18,910 nucleotides of DNA, taken from contig JAHISY010000004.1 in NCBI GenBank assembly GCA_018817365.1, forward strand, positions 1-18,910, given 5' to 3'. Under the pieces are notes generated by a model. It was given only the letters and a program-made list of their open reading frames with translations. It was not told the origin of the DNA and searched no databases. The stretch is from Patescibacteria group bacterium. Its GTDB lineage: Bacteria > Patescibacteriota > Gracilibacteria > JAHISY01. The position numbers and the translations under genes are program-made. Within the stretch, counting starts at the first letter, position 1. The number at the start of each line of letters is the position of its first letter. Below are positions 13,018-18,910 of this stretch, one piece after another.

Positions 13018-14454
13018 CTATTTTTCAACTCTCTTACTCTTCGTCCGAACAGCCTCACCCCTATCCTCCCTCTTCCTCTCCCGAAACTCTAGCTTAATCG
13101 GAATTCCGTTGAATCCGTATTTCTCGCGAATCCGGTTTTCGAGAAAGCGTCGGTAACTGAAATGAAAGGCGCGCGGGCGATTCACAAAAAGCGCAAAAGT
13201 GGGAATTTTTTCTTCGCGCAGCTGCGTCGCGTAAAAAATCTTGGGCGGCATTTTCGCTTTGTCGGTCTGCGCCGGCGAATGCTGCGCGATGATTTTTTTC
13301 AGGAAAAGATTAAATTCGTTCGTTTTGATTCGCTTTGTTCTTTCTTTTTGAATCTCGAGAATTTGTTTGAAAATTTGCGGAATGTTTTTACCCGTCTTCG
13401 CGGAAACCATCACGACCGCCGCCCACCGCGCGAATTGAAACTTGCGGGTGAGATTCGCCAGCCATTTTTCCTGCTCCTCTGTGAAATCTTCCCACAAGTC
13501 AGTTTTATTCACCACGAGCAGCAGCCCGCAGCCCGCCGCTAGAATTTTTTCGGCAACATGCAAATCCTGCGAGACGATCCCCTCATCGCCGCTGAAAAGC
13601 AGCAGCGCGACCTCCGCATCGGACAACGCATTGAGCGTGCGCCCCGTCGCGAAGCGATCGATTCCCCGCCCGACTTTCCCACTCCGCCGCATCCCCGCCG
13701 TGTCGAGCAGTTGGAATTTCTTGCCTTCGATTTCGACCACGACATCTCCGACATCGCGCGTGGTCAGCGGAATTTCCGAAACGATGAAGCGCTCCTCGCC
13801 GAGAATTTTATTCACGAGCGAAGATTTCCCGACATTCGGACGCCCGGCGAAGGCAACTTTTATCATTGCCTGCTCATTTTCGCCCGACGAAGATTTTGTG
13901 TATTCGTGCTTTTTTTTCTGGCTCCCCGCTTCCGCGGGGACAAGTTTTTTCTTTCTCGCTAAATTTCGTAAATTCTTGGTAAGCGTCGAAATCAATTCAT
14001 CTAAACCGGTTTTGTGAATCGCTGAAATCCCGATCGGCACTCCGAAACCAAAACTCGTGAAATTCATTAGCCGGGAAATATTGTCACTTTCAAATTTGTT
14101 GGCGACAAAAATAATCGGCTTGCTCGTCTTGCGCAGCAACTCGGCAACTTTGGAATCTTCCGCCGTAATTTCGCTCTTCGCATCCACGAGGAATAGCAGC
14201 AAATCCGAGTGGGCAATCGCGTACCGCACCTGCGCCTGAATGTCATCATCGAGATCACCTCCCCGCGTGGTTTCAATCCCGCCGGCATCGACCAGCGTGA
14301 AACGTACCCTGTTGAGCGTGACTTCCCGCTCGATCCGATCGCGCGTAGTCCCCGCCTCCTCGGCGGTAATCGCGAGATATTTCCCGATCAACTTATTGAA
14401 AAGCGTGGATTTGCCGACATTGGGGCGACCGATAATGGCAACTTTTAAACTCAT
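13018..14454 (-). CDS. der: GTPase Der (EngA), ribosome assembly
   Basis: Der is an essential double GTPase that acts in 50S ribosome maturation. The 478-aa product has G domain 1 (GRPNVGKST from residue 9, TTRDR, DAGG), G domain 2 (GRPNVGKSS from residue 204, TTRD, DTAGM, VNKTDLW, SAKTGKN) and a C-terminal KH-like domain (about 400-460, FYATQLREEKIPTFALFVN). Domain 1 has NKFE (119-122) where NKxD is expected. The linker between the G domains (about 165-195) holds KKKLVPAEAGSQKKK, of which LVPAEAGS is encoded by a palindromic repeat. The frame stays open upstream through yggS, but the ATG at 14454 is the start because it gives the exact family N-terminus (MSLKVAIIGRPNVGKS). It is divergent from yggS with 19 bp between start codons. 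Confidence 0.96.
   Translation of the reverse strand: MSLKVAIIGRPNVGKSTLFNKLIGKYLAITAEEAGTTRDRIEREVTLNRVRFTLVDAGGIETTRGGDLDDDIQAQVRYAIAHSDLLLFLVDAKSEITAEDSKVAELLRKTSKPIIFVANKFESDNISRLMNFTSFGFGVPIGISAIHKTGLDELISTLTKNLRNLARKKKLVPAEAGSQKKKHEYTKSSSGENEQAMIKVAFAGRPNVGKSSLVNKILGEERFIVSEIPLTTRDVGDVVVEIEGKKFQLLDTAGMRRSGKVGRGIDRFATGRTLNALSDAEVALLLFSGDEGIVSQDLHVAEKILAAGCGLLLVVNKTDLWEDFTEEQEKWLANLTRKFQFARWAAVVMVSAKTGKNIPQIFKQILEIQKERTKRIKTNEFNLFLKKIIAQHSPAQTDKAKMPPKIFYATQLREEKIPTFALFVNRPRAFHFSYRRFLENRIREKYGFNGIPIKLEFRERKREDRGEAVRTKSKRVEK
13923..13940. repeat. In-frame palindrome in the der linker
   Basis: TCCCCGC-TTCC-GCGGGGA is a perfect 7-bp stem-loop inside der, read in frame as part of LVPAEAGS. 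The palindrome plus the following ACAAGTTTT resembles the degenerate segment at about 6337-6361 (roughly 19 of 25 positions) and the hairpin at 10809-10822. Confidence 0.75.
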
Positions 14455-14473
14455 TTTGTGGGATAATTTTAGC
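14455..14473. promoter_or_regulatory. 19-bp bidirectional promoter between der and yggS
   Basis: On the plus strand GATAAT (14462-14467, with TG upstream as an extended -10) ends 6 bp before the yggS GTG. On the minus strand TAAAAT (14471-14466) lies 11 bp before the der ATG. The two -10 boxes overlap, so the genes could not easily be transcribed from here at the same moment. Any -35 elements would lie inside the opposite gene. Confidence 0.5.
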
Positions 14474-15136
14474 GTGAGAATCCAAAAAAATCTCGCAAAT
14501 TTTAATTCTGAACTCGCGGAAGTTTGCGCGAGTTGCGGACAAAACCCTGCCGAAATTCGGCTCATCGCAATCACGAAAAATCGTTCTGCGGACGAGGTGA
14601 ATGAATTGCTCGCGGCGGGAGTTTCGCGAATCGGCGAGAATCGTTTGCAGGAAGCTCTCATAAAATTAACCCCCCGGATTTCTGGGGAAACGAATCTGCT
14701 TCCCTGCGAAAAACACTTCATCGGCAGCATCCAGTCGAATAAGGCGCGAGAAATCGCGCAAAACTTCGATGTGGTGCAGAGTGTGGGAAGCGTGAAAGTC
14801 GCGAAGATTTTGGACTCAGCTGTTAACTCGCCTCTTCCCATTTTTTTGCAGGCGAATCTCGCTCACGAATTTCAAAAATCCGGATTCATTGAAGATGATT
14901 TAGCGGAAGCGGTGGCGGAAATTCGCAAACTGCCAAACATCAAAATCGAGGGCTTGATGGTGATGGGGGTTTTGGGAGATTTGGAAAAAACGCGTGAAAT
15001 TTTCACCCAAGCTAAAAAACTGAATGATCAATTTGGGTTCAAAAACTTGAGTGCGGGGATGAGCGGCGATTGGCAGATCGCGGTGGAGGAGGGAGCTAAT
15101 TTTTTGAGGATTGGGAACAAACTTTTCGAGAATTAA
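14474..15136 (+). CDS. yggS: YggS/PLPBP-family pyridoxal phosphate homeostasis protein
   Basis: The 220-aa protein is a single-domain PLP-binding TIM barrel of the YggS/PROSC family, which has no known enzyme activity and buffers vitamin B6. LIAITKNRS holds the PLP-binding Lys (K35). GENRLQEALIK, HFIGSIQSNKAR, EGLMVMG and LSAGMSGDWQIAVEEG plus LRIGNKLF are the family blocks in the expected order. The frame is open upstream, but that part is antisense to der; GTG at 14474 gives the normal N-terminus and sits 6 bp after GATAAT. Residues 64-72 (KLTPRISGE), between the GEN motif and HFIG, are encoded by a palindromic repeat that also occurs in the helicase gene. Confidence 0.94.
   Translation: MRIQKNLANFNSELAEVCASCGQNPAEIRLIAITKNRSADEVNELLAAGVSRIGENRLQEALIKLTPRISGETNLLPCEKHFIGSIQSNKAREIAQNFDVVQSVGSVKVAKILDSAVNSPLPIFLQANLAHEFQKSGFIEDDLAEAVAEIRKLPNIKIEGLMVMGVLGDLEKTREIFTQAKKLNDQFGFKNLSAGMSGDWQIAVEEGANFLRIGNKLFEN
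14666..14687. repeat. AGATATCT-family palindromic element inside yggS (copy 3)
   Basis: TTAACCCCCCGGATTTCTGGGG matches the helicase copy (18144-18117 read on the minus strand) except for two bases and a shorter right arm. It is read in the same frame, giving KLTPRISG. Confidence 0.85.
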
Positions 15137-15275
15137 TTTCTCCCGCAAATTTTCCAAATTTCTGATTCGCCCCTTTTGTCTGAACCCTGATTCACTTGAT
15201 TTTGGGACTGCCATGATTCTTTTTTTCGCACTTAATCTAAATTTTTCAGCGTGTGATTTCTGAAAATAACCCCTC
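15137..15275. other. Intergenic region after yggS
   Basis: No gene is supported here. The stretch at about 15172-15225 has the TCTGAACCCTGATTCACTTG character of dispersed intergenic phrase repeats, but only one copy is present in this window. Confidence 0.4.
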
Positions 15276-15365
15276 TGCCCTTCGGGCACCTGCCTGCCGA
15301 CAGGCAGGTCTCCCCGTTACTAACAGGGGAGCAAAGTTTGAAGCCCCCTGCTAAGACGAGGGGGC
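15276..15365. repeat. Cluster of four consecutive hairpins
   Basis: Four stem-loops follow one another: TGCCC-TTC-GGGCA (15276-15288), ACCTGCCTG-CCGA-CAGGCAGGT (15288-15309), CTCCCC...GGGGAG (15310-15331) and GCCCCCT...AGGGGGC (15343-15365). The last two are each followed by similar GCAAAGTTTGA / GCGAAAGTGAA tails. The cluster is GC-rich in an AT-rich gap and lies between the 3' ends of yggS (+) and the 98-aa gene (-). It may serve as a bidirectional terminator or be a mobile repeat array. Confidence 0.8.
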
Positions 15366-15382
15366 AGCGAAAGTGAAACTTG

Positions 15383-15679
15383 TTAAATTTGAAATTGGCA
15401 AATATCCACTTTCAACTTCACATTCAGCTTTTTCAGCATTTTCTCGAGTTGTTCGCAAACTTCATTTTCCCTTGAAAAATTAGCTTTCATTCTCAAACGA
15501 ACTCCAGCACAAAGTCTTTGTGCCTTAAACTGAAGCGCAAATTGAACATTTGCGTCTTCGTCTTTGAGTTTAAGGCAGTCAGTCTCTGCCCGACATGTTT
15601 TTTCGTGACAAGCGTGAAAATCAAGCAGATCGTCGTGAAGAATTTTCAGCTTGTGCTCAGGTATGTCAAAATTTGACAT
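15383..15679 (-). CDS. 98-aa Cys-containing hypothetical protein
   Basis: I do not recognise this family. The soluble, charged 98-aa product has a Cys/His-rich patch early on (FHACHEKTCRAETDC, about 21-35) and further cysteines at LCAGVR, EVCEQLEKM and the C-terminal DICQFQI. The second half looks helical (EVCEQLEKMLKKLNVKLKV). There is no signal peptide or membrane segment. Metal or Fe-S binding is possible from the cysteine spacing but is not shown. Codon use and the absence of stops over 98 codons favour a real gene. A TTGACA box (15735-15730, minus strand) and a TGTCAAA-A-TTTGACA palindrome over the start codon suggest its own, possibly autoregulated, promoter. It lies downstream of the helicase-nuclease on the same strand, 175 bp apart. 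Confidence 0.55.
   Translation of the reverse strand: MSNFDIPEHKLKILHDDLLDFHACHEKTCRAETDCLKLKDEDANVQFALQFKAQRLCAGVRLRMKANFSRENEVCEQLEKMLKKLNVKLKVDICQFQI
15664..15678. promoter_or_regulatory. Palindromic site over the start codon of the 98-aa gene
   Basis: TGTCAAA-A-TTTGACA is a perfect palindrome with 7-bp arms overlapping the ATG. A further half-site (TTTGACA on the minus strand, 15736-15730) coincides with a possible -35. Together they look like operator sites for a repressor, possibly the gene product. Confidence 0.35.
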
Positions 15680-15854
15680 TTCGTAGAAATTAAAAAATAA
15701 GAAAATAATTTCAACTTTTTTTCTGCAGCTGTCAAATTTTTTTGTTCAAAAAAATTGTTCGGATTTTCCCATGAACTTCCGTCCTCCACCTTCCACTTTC
15801 AACTTCCCACTCAGCAACTCACTGATTCATTGCACATTGCGCATTGAAAATTGT
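15680..15854. other. Intergenic region with phrase-like repeats
   Basis: The part near the 98-aa gene holds its putative promoter. The part at about 15820-15860 repeats CATTG four times around GCACATTGCGCATTGAAAA, a typical low-complexity intergenic repeat. No gene is supported on either strand. Confidence 0.4.
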
Positions 15855-18800
15855 TCATTGATTACAAATCCCCCCAAAATCACACCGCCGACAATCCCCC
15901 TCCTCACAGCCAAACTCCAAATTCTGAATCTTCCCCCACGCCTCTCGAATCGTTTTTTTCAATTCCTCGACCTCCTCTTTTTTCGGCGTGAAAGATTCGT
16001 TAATGAATTCGCCTTGATCATTCTCCCGCACGAAACTCAAAACTGCCTCCTTCGGCTGAAAGATAAAACGAGAATCCAACTCGGCGAGCAGTAGGTAAAA
16101 TAAAAGCTGCCGATACGCATCCCCCGTCGAGTTCGCCGTCTCGCCCTGAATAGCCGCGCGCGAAAAAGGTTTCATTGATTTGTAATCGACGAAGCTCACA
16201 TCTGCCTTGGTCTCTGGAATGAAATCAATCCGATCGACCTTGCCGGTTAGCTGAATGTCATCCAAATGAACATCATGTTTGCCAAAATTGTATTCCACAT
16301 CCACCGGAGGAGCGAAACTGGCGGAATGGAAGGCTAAATATTTTTCCAAAGCGGAGATTGCATCCCGCTCCACATTTTTGCGCTGAACGGCAGTCAGCGG
16401 CTCTCGGTCTAAACTTTTTTTCAAAGCGGCAACTGCGACCGCAGTCTCCGGCATTTTCCCCGTGTTTTTGAACTCGCGGAAAAATTCTTCGAAAGCCGCG
16501 TGCATCGCGTTTCCAAAAATCAAACCCAGCCGATCCGCCACCTCGACCTTCATCGGGATTCGCAACAAGTTTTGAAACAAAAATTTCTGCGGACAACTGA
16601 GATAATTATTCAGCGCGGTGGGAGAGAGTTTGAAATTTTCCAACAAGCTGCGGAGAAATTTCTCGGTATCAGGACTGAATTTCTGCTCGCCCGCCAAAGG
16701 TAAAATCGCGAAATCAGCCTTCGGCGCTTCGGCTCGCGAAACTAAATTCGCATCAATCTCCGCGATAAATCTGCTTTCGACACTTTTGCGGAAATCATAT
16801 TCCCGCGCAAAAGAAATCGTCAGATTCCGTTTCGCTCGAGTGAGCGCGACAAAAAACAACCTGCGCTCATCCTCGATTTTCTTTTCCTTCTCGTCTATCA
16901 ACCCGCCTTCGTCTTTCACACTACCAGCTGAAGACTGCAAACTGCTAGGCAGTTTGATCATCTCCCGCTTCGCTCGCCCGCCCCATGAATTGTCATCCGC
17001 GTGAATCAAGAAAACGGTTTCCCATTCCAACCCCTTCGCGGAGTGCGCCGTCGTCAAAGTAATCGCCGCGCGCGCGCGCGAGGGAATCGGCAGCTTGATC
17101 CCCTGTTTTTCCATCGCGTGTAAATCTTCCAGTAAATTTTGGAATGAAACTTCCTCCCGCGTAATCGCGAAATTCCGCACAAAAGCCAAAAAGGCATGCA
17201 CCGCCTCGGCGCTCTCGTACTCCTTATTCTCCGCAATTTTCCGCGTCAAACCGCTTTCCGCCGCGATATTTTCGACTAATTCCAAAAGATTCTGTTCCGC
17301 CTTCATCTTTTGGAAACTCAAAAGTTTTTTGGCGAAAGCTTTGACTTGTTTATTTTTCGAATCTAAACCAACATCCAAAAAAGCCGCTCGCTCGTTGACC
17401 TCTTTCGCCAACCGGTAAACCTCCACTTCGGGAATCTCCGCAAAATCGGCGAAGAAAACGGCGAGCGAGCTCAAGGCATCTCGAGGATTTTCCACGACGC
17501 GCAGTAATTTCAGTAGCTGCTGAACTCGTGAATCCAGCAGCGCATTTTGTCCGTCCGCGCGGAAGAAGGGAACCTGCTTGCGGCTCAAAGCACCCGCCAG
17601 CGCATCCGCGTGTTTCCGATTTCGGTAAATCACCGCGATCTCTTCCAGCGGAGTTTTTTGTTTAATTAAATTCTCAATTTCGGTAGCGACGAAAGTCATC
17701 TCGTCCGCCTCACTCCCCGCCTCGACCACCTGCGGCTTGCTCCCCTCAGATTTAGTAGTCGCTTCTAGAGTCTTTTTTAGACCGGCAAGTTTATTTACCA
17801 ATCTTTCCGCATTGCGCTCGATCAAATTTTCTGCTGTTGCAATCACCTCCGGCGTACTCCGATAGTTTTGCGTCAGCGTAACAATTTTTGCTGCTGGATA
17901 GTGTTGGTGAAATTCAAGAATATTCGCGAGTGAAGCACCCTGAAAACGAAAAATCGATTGATCATCGTCGCCGACGACGCAAAGATTCGGCTTCGCGTCG
18001 AAACTCCCCCACGCCCGCAGAATCGCATTCTGCGCTCCATTCGTGTCTTGGAATTCATCCACCAGCGTGTAGAGAAAATTTTCTTGAAGATAAGCCAATA
18101 AAAAACTATCTGCAATCCCCCCAGATATCTGGGGGGTTAACTTCTCCACCACACTCAAAATCAAATCATCAAAATCAGTAAAGCCTTTTTCTTCCAACTG
18201 CTTCTGGTACTTTTCGTAGAAATCCGCCAACTCAAAATTTTTCGCCAGTTGCTTCTCCTTTTGCAGAATCTTGCCAAAAGGTTTTTGCGTCCGCGGATTG
18301 ATCCGCACCTCGCTGGAAAATTCCGCCTTTTCATTTTCCAGAATCTCCCGCAATCGATCCGGAGTCACTCCCTCGCGCTTCAGGTCTGAAATCGCCCGAT
18401 TCAAATCTCGCAGATAAAGATCGGGCGCCCGCAGCGGAGCGAGCAGTTCAAACCTATCTTTAGCCAAAATCTCGCGAAAAAGCTGGCTCTGCCGCAGCTC
18501 GTCGATTTGAATTCGCTCCCGCGTGCTCGCAAATTCGCTGGGAAAAGTGGAATGAATGCGGGAGCAAAATGCGTGAAAAGTCGTCGCGGTAATTCCGTAG
18601 GCCTCGCTGCCGATGATTCCCGCCAGCCTCTTTTTGAGATTAATCGCCGCCGCCTCGGTGAAAGTCAGCGCGAGCAAATTGTGCGGCTTCGCCTGAGTTT
18701 TTTTCAGAATGTTCGCGAGACGGAGCGCGAGTGTCTGCGTTTTGCCGGTACCCGGACCAGCGACAATGAGCAGTGGTCCTTCAATATTTTCCGCTGCCTC

Positions 18801-18857
18801 CCGCTGCTGCGGATTCAGCCGCTCAAATTCGAGTTGAAATTTTTTTGTGAAGTTCAC
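15855..18857 (-). CDS. UvrD-family helicase fused to PD-(D/E)XK nuclease with Fe-S cysteines
   Basis: The 1000-aa protein is an SF1A helicase-nuclease that probably processes DNA ends for recombination, like AddA/AdnA/RecB-type enzymes. Helicase motifs are complete: LNPQQREAAE (Q motif), Walker A AGPGTGKTQ (33-41), LTFTEAAA, FDDLI, VDEFQDTN (266-273), GDDDQSIFRFQGA, LTQNYRSTPE, TTAHSAKGLEWE (602-613) and FVALTRAKR (669-677). The C-terminal nuclease (about 743-1000) shows H787 in GNAMHAAFEEFF, D875 in GKVDRIDF, D891/K893 in VDYKS and a QLLFYLL motif. C755 plus C989-x2-C992-x5-C998 match the four-Cys Fe-S staple of AddB/AdnA nucleases. The GTG start (18857) gives the normal N-terminus and follows TAGAAT by 6 bp. 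Residues 239-247 (KLTPQISGG) are encoded by a palindromic repeat. No second AddAB/AdnAB subunit is adjacent. Confidence 0.93.
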   Translation of the reverse strand: MNFTKKFQLEFERLNPQQREAAENIEGPLLIVAGPGTGKTQTLALRLANILKKTQAKPHNLLALTFTEAAAINLKKRLAGIIGSEAYGITATTFHAFCSRIHSTFPSEFASTRERIQIDELRQSQLFREILAKDRFELLAPLRAPDLYLRDLNRAISDLKREGVTPDRLREILENEKAEFSSEVRINPRTQKPFGKILQKEKQLAKNFELADFYEKYQKQLEEKGFTDFDDLILSVVEKLTPQISGGIADSFLLAYLQENFLYTLVDEFQDTNGAQNAILRAWGSFDAKPNLCVVGDDDQSIFRFQGASLANILEFHQHYPAAKIVTLTQNYRSTPEVIATAENLIERNAERLVNKLAGLKKTLEATTKSEGSKPQVVEAGSEADEMTFVATEIENLIKQKTPLEEIAVIYRNRKHADALAGALSRKQVPFFRADGQNALLDSRVQQLLKLLRVVENPRDALSSLAVFFADFAEIPEVEVYRLAKEVNERAAFLDVGLDSKNKQVKAFAKKLLSFQKMKAEQNLLELVENIAAESGLTRKIAENKEYESAEAVHAFLAFVRNFAITREEVSFQNLLEDLHAMEKQGIKLPIPSRARAAITLTTAHSAKGLEWETVFLIHADDNSWGGRAKREMIKLPSSLQSSAGSVKDEGGLIDEKEKKIEDERRLFFVALTRAKRNLTISFAREYDFRKSVESRFIAEIDANLVSRAEAPKADFAILPLAGEQKFSPDTEKFLRSLLENFKLSPTALNNYLSCPQKFLFQNLLRIPMKVEVADRLGLIFGNAMHAAFEEFFREFKNTGKMPETAVAVAALKKSLDREPLTAVQRKNVERDAISALEKYLAFHSASFAPPVDVEYNFGKHDVHLDDIQLTGKVDRIDFIPETKADVSFVDYKSMKPFSRAAIQGETANSTGDAYRQLLFYLLLAELDSRFIFQPKEAVLSFVRENDQGEFINESFTPKKEEVEELKKTIREAWGKIQNLEFGCEEGDCRRCDFGGICNQ
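18117..18144. repeat. AGATATCT-family palindromic element inside the helicase gene (copy 2)
   Basis: CCCCCC-AGATATCT-GGGGGG is a perfect 20-bp palindrome (18117-18136) followed by TTAACTTC. From 18123 to 18144 it matches copy 1 (975-996) at 21 of 22 bases. It lies in frame in the helicase gene and encodes KLTPQISGG between the FDDL motif and VDEFQDTN. Confidence 0.92.
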
Positions 18858-18863
18858 GAGTGA

Positions 18864-18869
18864 ATTCTA
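18864..18869 (-). promoter_or_regulatory. -10 box of the helicase-nuclease gene
   Basis: On the minus strand TAGAAT ends 6 bp before the GTG start, the same spacing as at hicB, sanA, yggS and the 48-codon ORF. No strong -35 is visible. Confidence 0.45.
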
Positions 18870-18910
18870 CAAGAAATTTGTTTTCCAATACTCCTCTTCC
18901 GAAATATAAA

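Noticed and set aside
14240..14473. N-terminal extension of the yggS frame back to 14240
   Set aside because: This part is antisense to der; the family N-terminus and a -10 box support GTG at 14474.
14455..14841. N-terminal extension of the der frame up to 14841
   Set aside because: The extra residues are antisense to yggS and come before a perfect Der N-terminus at 14454.
15172..15225. Known dispersed repeat or remnant gene after yggS
   Set aside because: It looks like intergenic phrase repeats, but with a single copy here I cannot support a specific element.
15276..15365. CRISPR array
   Set aside because: The hairpins differ in sequence, there are no uniform repeats with unique spacers, and no cas genes are nearby.
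16920..16965. Possible third in-frame repeat in the helicase (SLQSSAGSVKDEGG region)
   Set aside because: The DNA has a phrase-like CTGAAGACTGCAAACTG look, but no second copy exists in the window and this region is naturally variable in UvrD-type helicases.

Overview
This window looks like a chromosomal segment from a small-genome bacterium, most plausibly a member of the Candidate Phyla Radiation / Patescibacteria (Peregrinibacteria-like would fit, but I cannot prove the phylum). The reasons are the gene mix (PPDK, a PyrE/PyrF pair whose PyrF is of the UMP-synthase type, two HicBA-like modules, a Cys-rich surface protein), very tight packing, scarce Shine-Dalgarno sequences, and many palindromic and phrase-like intergenic repeats. 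The standard code fits: UGA ends several genes, including the 8622 membrane protein, pyrE and the second antitoxin-like gene. No rRNA, tRNA, CRISPR array, transposase or integrase is visible.

Layout. 1-674 (-) is the N-terminal part of valS, cut by the window edge. 973-3594 (-) is ppdK, with a long, possibly attenuated leader. 3853-4345 (+) is a hicB-hicA toxin-antitoxin pair sitting between two exact 26-bp repeats. 4479-6251 (+) is an ABC exporter half-transporter. 6468-8558 (+) holds a 48-codon ORF and a 634-aa membrane-anchored Cys-rich protein, lying between two exact 28-bp repeats. 8622-10769 (+) is a polytopic membrane protein (GT-C-like) followed by a SanA-like DUF218 protein. 12244-10863 (-) is pyrE-pyrF with an ATGA overlap. 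12359-12969 (+) is a second HicB/HicA-like pair. 14454-13018 (-) is der, divergent from yggS (14474-15136, +) across only 19 bp. 15383-15679 (-) is a Cys-containing small hypothetical gene, and 15855-18857 (-) is a UvrD-family helicase fused to a PD-(D/E)XK nuclease with Fe-S cysteines.

How it works together. The housekeeping part covers translation and ribosome assembly (valS, der), PPi-linked PEP/pyruvate metabolism (ppdK), the last two steps of UMP synthesis (pyrE, pyrF), PLP homeostasis (yggS) and DNA end repair (helicase-nuclease). The envelope part is the ABC exporter, the membrane protein and SanA. The accessory part is the two HicBA modules and the Cys-rich protein.

The most unusual features lie between and inside genes. 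(i) A palindromic element around AGATATCT occurs three times, twice read in frame inside proteins as KLTP(Q/R)ISG and once forming the 3' end of ppdK. (ii) A second palindrome family lies in frame in der. (iii) Two accessory cassettes are each flanked by a 26-28 bp direct repeat that copies sequence just upstream of, or at the start of, the downstream gene. (iv) Many genes have a -10-like hexamer exactly 6 bp before the start codon, suggesting widespread leaderless mRNAs. All identifications rest on reading motifs by eye; no database search was run.
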